Positions 15,624-24,051 of a stretch of DNA of 64,000 nucleotides are shown in pieces; position 1 is the first letter of the stretch, and each line of letters opens with the position of its first letter. The notes beneath the pieces are model-generated. The model was given only the letters and a program-made list of their open reading frames with translations. It did no database searches and was not told the origin of the DNA. The stretch is from Candidatus Eubacterium faecigallinarum. Lineage in GTDB: Bacteria; Bacillota; Clostridia; Oscillospirales; Acutalibacteraceae. Location of the stretch: the NCBI GenBank assembly GCA_019115455.1, contig DXDN01000008.1, forward strand, positions 1 to 64,000, given 5' to 3'. The position numbers were made by a program, and so were the translations under genes.

Positions 15624-16799
15624 ATGGCAGATGAAAAACAGATTCTTGACGAAGCGGTAGAAAAATTCCGCTCGCTCATGGAGGCACAGCTTGCCCGTGC
15701 AAAAAAAATAAAAGAGGACAAGGAATTTACCGATTATCAGGCGCTTGACACTATTGTTATCGGCATTTGTGGCGGCGACGGTATCGGTCCCGTTATCACA
15801 AAGGAAAGTGAAAGAGTACTTGCATTTCTTCTTAAAGACGAAGTTGAAAAAGGCAAAGTAACTTTCAAGGAGATTGACGGACTTACAATCGAGAACCGTG
15901 CTGCCTGCAACAAGGCTATTCCCGACGACGTACTTGAAGAGCTCAAATCATGCCACGTTATTCTTAAGGGCCCAACAACTACTCCAAGAGCCGGCGACCC
16001 ATGGCCGAATGTTGAGTCAGCAAACGTTGCAATGAGAAAAGAGCTTGACCTCTTTGCCAACATGCGTCCTGTAAAAGTACCTGAGGAAGGTATCGACTGG
16101 ACATTCTTCAGAGAGAACACTGAGGGCGGTTACGCAGTAGGCTCCCACGGTGTAAATATTACTGATGATCTTGCCGTTGACTTCACTGTAGCTACTCAGG
16201 AAGGCTGTGAAAGAATCGCCAGACTTGCTTACGAGTATGCACGCAAGAACAAAAAAGGCAAGGTATCAATCATTACCAAGGCTAATATCATAAAGACAAC
16301 TGACGGAAAGTTCCTTAAAACAGCTCAGAAAATCGGCGAGGAATATCCTGAAATTGAAACTGACGACTGGTATGTTGATATTACCACGGCAAAGCTTATT
16401 GATCCAATGAGAAGAAAAGATTTTAAAGTATTTGTTCTTCCGAATCTTTACGGTGATATCATTACGGATGAGGCTGCTGAATTCCAGGGCGGCGTAGGTA
16501 CTGCCGGTTCCGCCAACATCGGCAAAAAATATGCCATGTTTGAGGCTATTCACGGCTCTGCTCCCCGTATGATTAAAGAAGGCAGAGGTCAGTATGCTGA
16601 TCCGTGCTCAATGCTCAGAGCTTCCGTAATGCTTCTTTCACATATCGGATACCAGAAAGAGGCTGACGCTCTTGAAGCTGCTCTTGACAAATGCATGTTT
16701 GAGGAGAAAAAGCTCACCATCACCGGCAGAGAAACAGGATGCACATGCAGTGAATTCGGTGATTACGTAATGGAAACCATCACCGAAATGACAAAATAA
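15624..16799 (+). CDS. icd: Isocitrate dehydrogenase (NAD(P)-dependent)
   Basis: A 391-residue member of the isocitrate/isopropylmalate dehydrogenase family. The substrate-binding signature SANVAMR (S-x-N-x3-R) marks isocitrate rather than isopropylmalate specificity. ENTEGGYAVGSHG and NLYGDIITDEAAEFQGG are the catalytic and metal-binding regions. With acn it makes 2-oxoglutarate for glutamate synthesis. AAGGAG lies 10 bases upstream of ATG 15624. Cofactor preference cannot be settled by eye. Confidence 0.93.
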   Translation: MADEKQILDEAVEKFRSLMEAQLARAKKIKEDKEFTDYQALDTIVIGICGGDGIGPVITKESERVLAFLLKDEVEKGKVTFKEIDGLTIENRAACNKAIPDDVLEELKSCHVILKGPTTTPRAGDPWPNVESANVAMRKELDLFANMRPVKVPEEGIDWTFFRENTEGGYAVGSHGVNITDDLAVDFTVATQEGCERIARLAYEYARKNKKGKVSIITKANIIKTTDGKFLKTAQKIGEEYPEIETDDWYVDITTAKLIDPMRRKDFKVFVLPNLYGDIITDEAAEFQGGVGTAGSANIGKKYAMFEAIHGSAPRMIKEGRGQYADPCSMLRASVMLLSHIGYQKEADALEAALDKCMFEEKKLTITGRETGCTCSEFGDYVMETITEMTK

Positions 16800-16819
16800 A
16801 TTCAGCGAGGTAAAGCAAA

Positions 16820-17467
16820 ATGTCTGTAAAGGATGATATCTCCATATCCGTTATCAAGCGCCTCCCCCGTTATTACCGCTTTTTGCAGTCCCTTAAGGAA
16901 AACGGCATAGTACGCATAAGCTCTAAGGAGCTTGCCGCCAGAATGGGACTCACTGCTTCCCAGATACGCCACGATTTCAATTGTTTCGGCGGCTTCGGAC
17001 AGCAGGGTTACGGCTACAACGTGCCTGAGCTTCACAGCAAAATCGGCGAGATACTCTGCGTAAATAAAGAGATAAAGACAATTCTTATCGGAGCGGGAAA
17101 TCTCGGTAAAGCTGTTACCAACAAGATATTCAACAAAAAAAGCGGTTTTAAGCTTATTGGTATTTTTGACAAGAATGAGGCGCTTTGCGGAAATATGATA
17201 AAGGGAATACCTGTAAGGCACATAAATTACATTGAGAATTTCTGCATTGACAATGAGCCAGTATGCGCCGTTACCTGCATTCCGTCAAATGATATGAGTG
17301 AAATTACCGACCTGCTTGTAAAGGTGGGTATTAAGAGCTTTTGGAATTTTTCAAACTACGACATCGCCATGGCTCATCCGCAGGTGCTCGTTGAAAATGT
17401 GCATCTTACAGACAGCCTGCTGACGCTGGGCTACCTAATTAACACATCTGACGAAACGGAGGAATAG
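16820..17467 (+). CDS. rex: Redox-sensing transcriptional repressor Rex
   Basis: A 215-residue Rex protein. The N-terminal winged helix (SVIKRLPRYYRFL through LTASQIRHDFNCFGGFGQQGYGY) is followed by a Rossmann domain with the NADH-binding motif GAGNLGKA near residue 94. Rex senses the NADH/NAD+ ratio and represses fermentation and respiration genes. It is the third gene of the acn-icd operon, 20 bases after icd. The promoter of that operon holds a Rex-like palindrome, suggesting feedback control. Confidence 0.95.
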   Translation: MSVKDDISISVIKRLPRYYRFLQSLKENGIVRISSKELAARMGLTASQIRHDFNCFGGFGQQGYGYNVPELHSKIGEILCVNKEIKTILIGAGNLGKAVTNKIFNKKSGFKLIGIFDKNEALCGNMIKGIPVRHINYIENFCIDNEPVCAVTCIPSNDMSEITDLLVKVGIKSFWNFSNYDIAMAHPQVLVENVHLTDSLLTLGYLINTSDETEE

Positions 17468-17470
17468 CCC

Positions 17471-18157
17471 TTGCAGCTTATAAGTACCAAGGATATTGTT
17501 GACATCGTCAAATACAGTGATGATTCTGTTATTATGGTAGAAAAGATTCCGCTTTCTAACCCTGCTCAATATAAGGTGCAGTACTCAGTAGTGGATTTTA
17601 AAACAAAGAGCATTGACGTGTCTACCAAAAGCGCCTACCTGCTTAAAAAATTCGGACCGAATTTTAAGCGGATAAGCGAAATAATCCCGAACTTTGTGCA
17701 GTGCGAGGCTGCCGTTCTTTATGACAGACGTGTGCTTGTAATATATCCCAACGGCGAGGCAGGTATCTTTGACCGTGAGGGCGAGCTGGACTGGAACGGT
17801 ACATTCGACTATCACGGCAGTCCTGTGAAATGTCTTTCCCTTGAGGGAAAATATTTCTGGAACATCTGCCCTGCGGAAAACTGCGTGATACGTTATTCTT
17901 GCCAGAACATGAAGGTGGACCTGAGAATCGGCGGCAAAGAATCCTCAACTTTTATCAATCCGTCATACATATGTTACGAAAACGGCGACCTTTACGTGTG
18001 CTGCGACAACAATAAAGTCAGAAAAATTGACGGCAGCAACTACACCGTTTCTGATTATCTTAACTTTACCAACACGATAAAAAGGTATTACAAATTCGGC
18101 GACTATGCTATTGCCGTAATGCCGCAAGGCACATATGTTATGGAAAATAACGAATAA
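17471..18157 (+). CDS. Conserved-looking hypothetical protein with beta-propeller-like repeats
   Basis: A 228-residue soluble protein that I do not recognise. It is rich in short beta-strand units such as RRVLVIYPNGEAGIFDREGEL, KYFWNICPAENCVIRYS and GDLYVCCDNNKVRKID, the kind of sequence seen in propeller blades, but no repeat is clear enough to count. TTG 17471 is the likely start: GGAGG (17459-17463) is 7 bases upstream and only 3 bases separate it from the rex stop. It is the last gene before a strong terminator, so it is probably in the rex operon. Confidence 0.75.
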   Translation: MQLISTKDIVDIVKYSDDSVIMVEKIPLSNPAQYKVQYSVVDFKTKSIDVSTKSAYLLKKFGPNFKRISEIIPNFVQCEAAVLYDRRVLVIYPNGEAGIFDREGELDWNGTFDYHGSPVKCLSLEGKYFWNICPAENCVIRYSCQNMKVDLRIGGKESSTFINPSYICYENGDLYVCCDNNKVRKIDGSNYTVSDYLNFTNTIKRYYKFGDYAIAVMPQGTYVMENNE

Positions 18158-18177
18158 AATAATCGTTGCTAAAGTAT

Positions 18178-18212
18178 AAGGCGGCGGGCACAAAAGTGTC
18201 CGCCGCCTTTCT
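18178..18212. terminator. Strong terminator between the rex operon and ldh
   Basis: AAGGCGGCGG...CCGCCGCCTT stem with a short loop and flanking T and A tracts, shared by two convergent genes. Confidence 0.85.
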
Positions 18213-18225
18213 GCATTATATTCTA

Positions 18226-19170
18226 CTAAATTCCGATTTCCTCTTTCATTTCCTTCAAGATATCGCAGGACTCCCTGAATTTCTGCTGTTCCTCGTCATT
18301 AAGTTTGATTTCAACAATTTCTCTCACGCCGTTGTGATTTACCACTGACGGAACGCCGGCATATATCCCCTGCTCGCCGTATTCGCCCTTAAGATATGAT
18401 GACACTGTGAATATAGAATTCTCGTCAAACAGTATTGCTCTTGTCAGTCGCGCAAGCACCATACCGATTCCGTAATAGGTGGCGCGCTTTGCTTTGATTA
18501 TCTCATAGGCTGACTCCCTGACGTCAACGGCAATATTATGCATATCTTCCATAAGATGCGGATACCTGTTTTCAAGGTCGGAAAGCGGATTTACAGAGAT
18601 TGAAGCGTTGCTCCAGGGAACAAATTCGGAATCGCCGTGCTCCCCTATTACGTATGCGTGAACATTTCTGGGATTCACCTTAAAATAATCGCTCATCATA
18701 TGGCGAAGTCGGGCTGAATCAAGAGTAGTGCCTGAGCCCAGAACTCTGTTTGCAGGAAATCCCGACAAGGTATATACCACCTGAGTCATAATATCCACAG
18801 GATTTGATGCAACCAGAAAAACGCCGTTGAATCCGCTTTTTACAACAGGTTCTACAATCGACTTGAACACCTTGTAATTTTTCATAAGAAGGTCACGCCG
18901 TGTTTCACCGTTCTCCTGGGGCGCTCCTGCACATATGACTACAAGATCTGCGTCTGCACAATCGCTGTATTCGCCTGATTTAATCTTCATTGAGCTTGGG
19001 GCAAACGGAAGCCCGTGGGACAGGTCCATCGCCTCGCCCTTTGCCCGCTCTTTATTGATATCCACAAGTACAAGCTCGTCGCAGATATTTTGATTCAAAA
19101 GCGCATAGGCATAGCTCATACCCACCATACCGACGCCGATTATAACAACCTTTTTATTATCATTAAACAT
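18226..19170 (-). CDS. ldh: L-lactate dehydrogenase
   Basis: A 314-residue lactate dehydrogenase. The nucleotide-binding loop is GVGMVGMSYAYALL and the catalytic His-containing motif is IGEHGDSEFVPWS. NPVDIMTQVVYTLSG and the substrate-binding Arg region (SGTTLDSARLRHMM) are family typical, favouring lactate over malate dehydrogenase. ATG 19170 is preferred to the upstream ATG at 19197, giving an N-terminus matching the family. The only ribosome site, GGGTGA, forms the 3' arm of a perfect hairpin (19177-19207), which may limit translation. It reduces pyruvate to lactate to recycle NADH. Confidence 0.93.
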   Translation of the reverse strand: MFNDNKKVVIIGVGMVGMSYAYALLNQNICDELVLVDINKERAKGEAMDLSHGLPFAPSSMKIKSGEYSDCADADLVVICAGAPQENGETRRDLLMKNYKVFKSIVEPVVKSGFNGVFLVASNPVDIMTQVVYTLSGFPANRVLGSGTTLDSARLRHMMSDYFKVNPRNVHAYVIGEHGDSEFVPWSNASISVNPLSDLENRYPHLMEDMHNIAVDVRESAYEIIKAKRATYYGIGMVLARLTRAILFDENSIFTVSSYLKGEYGEQGIYAGVPSVVNHNGVREIVEIKLNDEEQQKFRESCDILKEMKEEIGI

Positions 19171-19176
19171 AAAATC

Positions 19177-19207
19177 ACCCGAAAGTATTATTGCCATACT
19201 TTCGGGT
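19177..19207 (-). promoter_or_regulatory. Hairpin immediately upstream of ldh
   Basis: A perfect 11-base inverted repeat (ACCCGAAAGTA/TACTTTCGGGT) separated by nine bases lies between the lipoprotein stop and the ldh start. The second arm contains the GGGTGA ribosome site. It could be a weak terminator (GATTTTA follows) or a translational control hairpin. Confidence 0.6.
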
Positions 19208-19220
19208 AAAATTCCAAATA

Positions 19221-20150
19221 TTAATCATTTAGCTGAATATCAACATAACACACGTCACCTGTGACAGCGTTTATGCTGATATACACTGTATAAGCCTTAT
19301 AATCAAGGGTAAATTCCCAGGCATAATCAGGATATGTCTCAAGAGTTATCCCGGGTTTGCCGACAATATAATACGGATGCACATAAAAAATACTGCTGAC
19401 GACGCCGTTAAACGTTGGTAAATTTTCCGTTATCTGCCACGACATATTCCAGTATTGGTTGTCTGAAAGAGCACTCTTTGCAATTTCAAGGGCTTTGGTT
19501 TCATTTATCGGCGCTTTGTCAGAGTAATCAGCATATGTTGCCTCTTTCATATATTCTATAGGCGTGAGCTCGCCTGTGAGAGTATCAAGCCTCGCATAGC
19601 TGCCGTTATAAGCCAAACTATCAGACAATATAAGGGAATTTTTCTCAGCCTTTATAAGCACGTCATAATATGAACTTACATAAGAAAGACTGCTGTCGTA
19701 AATATCACCAGTTTCGTCATAGCTGATTTCTATTCTGTATAATGAAGTAACAGTATTTTCTTCAGTGCTGACAGTGTGAAAATATAAGGCATTATCCACA
19801 TAACCGTCAATAGATATCTCAACGGGAGAATTATACAAGACCTTTTCGCTGTCGCCTATTTTGTAAAAAATCGTGTTTATAAACCCGTCGTTAAGCTCAG
19901 CGCAGTAAAACTGAACACCGTTTTCGCTTAAAGGCTGGCAGGATTTATCAAAAGAATAATAATCGCCGCTGCACTCAAAGGGTTCAAACTCTGACGGCAT
20001 TGATTTTCCTGAGCCGGTGGTGGTTGATTCCTGCACTGCTGTGGAAGATATCTCTGTCTCAGTAGTTTGAGGCTCTTCCTGCTGTGCGGAACATCCTGCC
20101 ACAATCAGACAAACGCTGATTATAAGCAAAAATATTACAGACTTTTTCAT
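19221..20150 (-). CDS. Lipoprotein, unknown function
   Basis: A 309-residue secreted lipoprotein. The signal peptide is KKSVIFLLIISVCLIVAGC with lipobox cysteine near residue 20, then a Thr/Ser/Glu-rich linker. Two beta-rich segments follow; the last 90 residues (ETKALEIAKSALSDNQYW ... TVYISINAVTGDVCYVDIQ) resemble a PepSY-like fold, ending with a strand that mentions secondary structure only. ATG 20150 (MKKSV) is the more natural start than 20156. It lies in the alaS-hinT-PRTase cluster, 18 bases after the PRTase gene. No close family recognised. Confidence 0.8.
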   Translation of the reverse strand: MKKSVIFLLIISVCLIVAGCSAQQEEPQTTETEISSTAVQESTTTGSGKSMPSEFEPFECSGDYYSFDKSCQPLSENGVQFYCAELNDGFINTIFYKIGDSEKVLYNSPVEISIDGYVDNALYFHTVSTEENTVTSLYRIEISYDETGDIYDSSLSYVSSYYDVLIKAEKNSLILSDSLAYNGSYARLDTLTGELTPIEYMKEATYADYSDKAPINETKALEIAKSALSDNQYWNMSWQITENLPTFNGVVSSIFYVHPYYIVGKPGITLETYPDYAWEFTLDYKAYTVYISINAVTGDVCYVDIQLND

Positions 20151-20168
20151 AAACATTGATATTAAATA

Positions 20169-20711
20169 TTATTTAAAAAACAAAGGCAGTTTTTCAAGGT
20201 AAATTATATCATCTCTGTCAGCAGCGTCACCCTCAGCAAGCGGAGCACAGGATGCAACGATATTGCCGCCGAAGGCTTTTACTAGGCCCTGAACTGCGCT
20301 CAGGCTCTCGCCTGTGGATATTACGTCATCTACTATCAGCACTCTCTTGTCCTTAAGGTCGTCGCCGTCCTCGTGACCGAGATAGAGCGTCTGCACTTTC
20401 TGAGTAGTAATACTTCTTACGGTATATTCTACAGGGTTATCCATATATACTTTGACACCCTTACGGGCAACTATGTATTTTTTGCCGCTGATTCTGCTCA
20501 TTTCATAGGCGAGAGGAATTGATTTAGCCTCAGGCGTAATTATATAGTCAAAATCGGGGCATTTTTCAAGTAGTGCCTTGGCACAAGCCTCGGTCAGTTC
20601 AACATCGCCAAACAGAATAAAAGCGGCGATATCAAGGCTGTCGGAAACGGAAAACATTTTAAGCTTTCTTTCAAGTCCGGCAATTTTTAATGTATAGAAT
20701 TCATCACTCAT
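20169..20711 (-). CDS. Phosphoribosyltransferase family protein (adenine PRTase-like)
   Basis: A 180-residue type I PRTase. The PRPP-binding loop VLIVDDVISTGESL is near residue 130, and DYIITPEAKSIPLAYEMSRISGKKYIVARK is the PPi-loop and substrate region seen in adenine and xanthine PRTases. It overlaps hinT by 4 bases. It probably salvages a purine base, but the exact base cannot be read from the sequence. It is not clearly Apt because its N-terminus is shorter and the hood region differs. Confidence 0.82.
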   Translation of the reverse strand: MSDEFYTLKIAGLERKLKMFSVSDSLDIAAFILFGDVELTEACAKALLEKCPDFDYIITPEAKSIPLAYEMSRISGKKYIVARKGVKVYMDNPVEYTVRSITTQKVQTLYLGHEDGDDLKDKRVLIVDDVISTGESLSAVQGLVKAFGGNIVASCAPLAEGDAADRDDIIYLEKLPLFFK

Positions 20712-21040
20712 ATAATTTTTTCTCCAAGTTTTGTTCCGCCTACGATATGAAAATGCAGGTGCATAACAGACTGTCCGGCATCTTCTCCGCAGTTATTTAT
20801 AACTCTGTATGAATCAATTCCCTGAGATTTTGCAATCTCGGGAATTTTTTCAAAAATATGAGAAACGTATTTGCTGTTTTCCTCAGTAATACCGTTTACA
20901 TTCTCGATATGAAGCTTAGGAACTACCACAATATGCACCGGTGCAACGGGATTGATATCCTTAAAAGCAAGTATCATATCGTCTTCATAAACCTTTGTTG
21001 AGGGAATATTGCCCGCAACAATTTCACAAAACAAGCACAT
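20708..21040 (-). CDS. hinT: HIT family nucleotide hydrolase (HinT-like)
   Basis: A 110-residue HIT protein beginning MCLFCEIVAGNIPSTKVYE, with the zinc-like CLFC and the histidine triad HLHFHIV near residue 98. It hydrolyses purine nucleoside phosphoramidates. ATG 21040 has AGAGG 7 bases upstream, better than the GTG at 21046. It lies 12 bases after alaS; HinT beside aminoacyl-tRNA synthetase genes fits its reported action on aminoacyl-adenylates. Confidence 0.92.
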   Translation of the reverse strand: MCLFCEIVAGNIPSTKVYEDDMILAFKDINPVAPVHIVVVPKLHIENVNGITEENSKYVSHIFEKIPEIAKSQGIDSYRVINNCGEDAGQSVMHLHFHIVGGTKLGEKII

Positions 21041-21052
21041 AGTCACACCTCT

Positions 21053-23683
21053 TTATTTAATCATAGACCTTACTGTAGCTTCAACTGCTCCAATGGCGCT
21101 GTCAAGCTTTGAAATATCCTTGGCACCTGCCATAGCGGAATCAGGACGTCCGCCGCCGCCACCGCCGGCAAGTTTGGCAATTTCACGTACGAGATCCCCT
21201 GCCTTAACGCCCTTTGCGATAGCGTTTTTACCGCAGACAGAAACAATATTTGCCTTTTCGCCGTTGATACCGGCAACAACTGCAACAACATTATCGCCCT
21301 TGTTCTTGAGGTCATCGCCCATTGAGCGAAGAGCGTCAGGAGTGGTTGAGTCAATCTTTGCAACATAAAGCTCAAGTCCGTCAATTTCAATATAATCATT
21401 GAACATCTGAGCGCTCTTAAGCTTGGTAAGCTCTGCATTAAGTTTATGGATTTCCTTATCCTTTTCCTTGAGCTCGTTTACAACGGCATTTACTCTTGCA
21501 TCAAGATCACTGTCGCTGGTTTTTAAAACAGAAGCGATAAATTTAACAGTAGCCTCGTTCTGATTAAGATAAGCCATAAGATTAATACCGGTAAATGCAG
21601 TAATTCTGCGCACGCCAGCCGCAACTGAAGATTCTGACACAATCTTGAACAGACCGAGTTCTCCGCTGTTTGAAACATGAGTACCGCCGCAAAGCTCAGT
21701 TGAAAAATCTCCGGCTTTAACAACACGGACAACATCGCCGTACTTTTCGCCGAAGAGCATCATAGCTCCGAGCTTTTTAGCCTCTTCTATCGGCATTTCA
21801 TTTACCGTAACAGGCTGAGCCTGCATTATAAACATATTAACAAGCATTTCAACCTTAGCGATCTCTTCCGGAGTCATAGGATTGAAGTGAGTAAAGTCAA
21901 AACGAACCTCTGTTTCGTTTACCAGCTGACCTGCCTGCTCAACGTGACTGCCGAGAACCTGTCGCAGCGCTGCCTGAAGCAGATGGGCGGCTGTATGATT
22001 TCTCATAATAGATCTGTGTCTAAATTCATTAATACTTGCGTTTACGCTGTCGCCGACGCTGACAATTCCTTTTGAAACGCTGCCGCTATGCAGATAAATT
22101 CCGTCCGCATTCTTTGATGTGTCGCCGACAAGGAATACGCTTGAGTCGCCGGATTTAATAACGCCGCTGTCACCGACCTGACCGCCTGACTCAGCGTAAA
22201 ACGGAGTTTTATCAAGAACAAGCGTTCCGTTTTCGCCGGTACCGAGCATATCCACAAGCTCGCCTGAGGCATTGATTATTGCCGTAATCTTTGCGTCACA
22301 CTCAAAGTCAGTATAGCCTACGAATTCTGTTTTGGCTGTGTCAATCTTAACTGAATGACCTTTCCATGCGTCTGCCCCGGCATCCTTGCGGGCAGCTCTT
22401 GCAGTAGATTTCTGATTCTCAAGCAGGGCGTTAAACTTATCCTCGTCTACGGTAATTCCCTTTTCCTCAAGAATATCCTTAGTCAAATCAAGCGGGAAGC
22501 CATAGGTGTCGTTAAGTTTGAATGCATCCTCGCCTGAAAAAACATTGCCTTCCATTTTGGTGATATATTCATCAAGAAGAGCAAGTCCTGCGTCAATAGT
22601 TTTGCCGAATGACTCCTCCTCAGCCTGAATAACCTTAGTAATAAGTTCTTCTTTATCAGCAAGCTCAGGATATGCCTTTTCGTTCTCAGAAATAACAGTC
22701 TTGCAGACTTTATAAAGGAACGGCTCATTAATACCCAGCAGTCTGCCGTGACGGCAGGCACGGCGGATAAGACGTCTCAAAACATAGCCCCTGCCGTTAT
22801 TTGACGGGATAACTCCGTCGCCTATCATAAATGTAGCAGAACGCACATGGTCGGTAATTACACGAAGAGAAATATCTTTCTGCTGATCATCGTGATACTT
22901 AACACCTGCAATCTCGCTAATCTTCTTCATAATATTCTGGATGGTATCGACCTCAAAAATATTGTCAACATTCTGCATAATGCAAGCAAGTCTTTCAAGT
23001 CCCATACCTGTATCAATATTAGGATGATCAAGGGGAGTATAGTTATTATTGCCGTCGTTGTCGAACTGGGTGAACACGTTGTTCCAGAATTCGGTGAATC
23101 TGTCGCACTCACAGCCCGGACCGCAATCAGGTCTGCCGCAGCCGTATTTCTCGCCGCGGTCAAAATAAATTTCAGAGCAGGGACCGCACGGACCTGAACC
23201 ATGCTCCCAGAAATTGTCCTCCTTGCCCAGTCTTACGATATGGTCGGGGGCAACTCCGTTTTGCTTTGTCCAAATTTCATATGCTTCGTCATCATTCTCA
23301 TATATGGTAACATAGAGCTTGTCCACAGGCATTTCAAGAACTTTGGTGCAAAACTCCCATGCCCATGCAGTAGCCTCTTTTTTGAAATAATCGCCGAAAG
23401 AGAAATTACCCAGCATCTCAAAGAAAGTGCCGTGGCGGTCAGTCTTGCCAACGCACTCGATATCAGGCGTGCGTATACATTTCTGGCAGGTAGTCACACG
23501 CTTTCTCGGAGGGGTAACCTCACCTGTGAAATATTTTTTCATCGGAGCCATGCCTGAATTTATCAGCAAAAGGCTCTTGTCGCCGTTAGGAACAAGCGAA
23601 AAGCTGGGAAGCCTCAGGTGTCCCTTGCTTTCAAAAAATGATAAATATTTTTCACGTAAATCGTTTAATGATGTCCATTCCAT
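21053..23683 (-). CDS. alaS: Alanyl-tRNA synthetase
   Basis: An 876-residue full-length enzyme. The class II catalytic core begins LREKYLSFFESKGHLRLPS with motif GSGPCGPCSEIYFDRG. The editing domain has the zinc ligands HTAAHLLQAALR and CGGTHV. The C-terminal domain has a coiled coil (LNAELTKLK) and the glycine-rich GGGGGGRPDSAMAG tail typical of AlaS. GAGGT precedes ATG 23683. I see no T-box in the 100 bases upstream. Confidence 0.97.
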   Translation of the reverse strand: MEWTSLNDLREKYLSFFESKGHLRLPSFSLVPNGDKSLLLINSGMAPMKKYFTGEVTPPRKRVTTCQKCIRTPDIECVGKTDRHGTFFEMLGNFSFGDYFKKEATAWAWEFCTKVLEMPVDKLYVTIYENDDEAYEIWTKQNGVAPDHIVRLGKEDNFWEHGSGPCGPCSEIYFDRGEKYGCGRPDCGPGCECDRFTEFWNNVFTQFDNDGNNNYTPLDHPNIDTGMGLERLACIMQNVDNIFEVDTIQNIMKKISEIAGVKYHDDQQKDISLRVITDHVRSATFMIGDGVIPSNNGRGYVLRRLIRRACRHGRLLGINEPFLYKVCKTVISENEKAYPELADKEELITKVIQAEEESFGKTIDAGLALLDEYITKMEGNVFSGEDAFKLNDTYGFPLDLTKDILEEKGITVDEDKFNALLENQKSTARAARKDAGADAWKGHSVKIDTAKTEFVGYTDFECDAKITAIINASGELVDMLGTGENGTLVLDKTPFYAESGGQVGDSGVIKSGDSSVFLVGDTSKNADGIYLHSGSVSKGIVSVGDSVNASINEFRHRSIMRNHTAAHLLQAALRQVLGSHVEQAGQLVNETEVRFDFTHFNPMTPEEIAKVEMLVNMFIMQAQPVTVNEMPIEEAKKLGAMMLFGEKYGDVVRVVKAGDFSTELCGGTHVSNSGELGLFKIVSESSVAAGVRRITAFTGINLMAYLNQNEATVKFIASVLKTSDSDLDARVNAVVNELKEKDKEIHKLNAELTKLKSAQMFNDYIEIDGLELYVAKIDSTTPDALRSMGDDLKNKGDNVVAVVAGINGEKANIVSVCGKNAIAKGVKAGDLVREIAKLAGGGGGGRPDSAMAGAKDISKLDSAIGAVEATVRSMIK

Positions 23684-23739
23684 AATCTATACCTCAAACC
23701 GTCGCTAAAAAAGCGGCAGAGTAATCTTGCTTTAATAAA

Positions 23740-23783
23740 AATTTCAAGGGCAACAATACTTTAAAATACTGTCACCCTTGTTT
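23740..23783 (-). terminator. Terminator after the YdbC-like gene
   Basis: CAAGGG pairs with CCCTTG around an imperfect upper stem (GTATT...AGTATTGT) and AAATTTTTATT follows on the minus strand. Confidence 0.7.
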
Positions 23784-23784
23784 T

Positions 23785-24000
23785 TCAGAGTTTCTCAACA
23801 ATTTTGGTAAGTTCCTTAACTTCCTCTGTTGTAAAGGTAAGTCCCTTGCTCATCTTTGAGTGGTCAGGCGACCAGTCTCTGACGTCGATCTTCGGCTCTC
23901 TTCCGTTCCAGGAAATCATATTTACTTCTCTGGTCCATCCTCTTGCAGTTTCAGAGATAACGCCGAGATGCTCAGTAATCTCATATTTGATTTCGGGCAT
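23785..24000 (-). CDS. YdbC family PC4-like single-stranded DNA-binding protein
   Basis: A 71-residue protein with the YdbC/PC4 core: EVNMISWNGREPKIDVRDWSPDH, then SKMSKGLTFTTEEVKEL. Lactococcal YdbC is a homologue of the eukaryotic coactivator PC4 that binds single-stranded nucleic acids without sequence preference. AAGGAGGAG lies 6 bases before ATG 24000. It follows ackA on the same strand by 51 bases and ends in its own terminator. Confidence 0.88.
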   Translation of the reverse strand: MPEIKYEITEHLGVISETARGWTREVNMISWNGREPKIDVRDWSPDHSKMSKGLTFTTEEVKELTKIVEKL

Positions 24001-24051
24001 TTCTACTCCTCCTTTTTAGTTTATTTGAAATAACAATTACTTATTTGTTAA

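Noticed and set aside
23684-23784. T-box leader for alaS
   Set aside because: The 100-base leader has no GGTGGNACCGCG motif or specifier stem; only the terminator of the preceding gene is visible.
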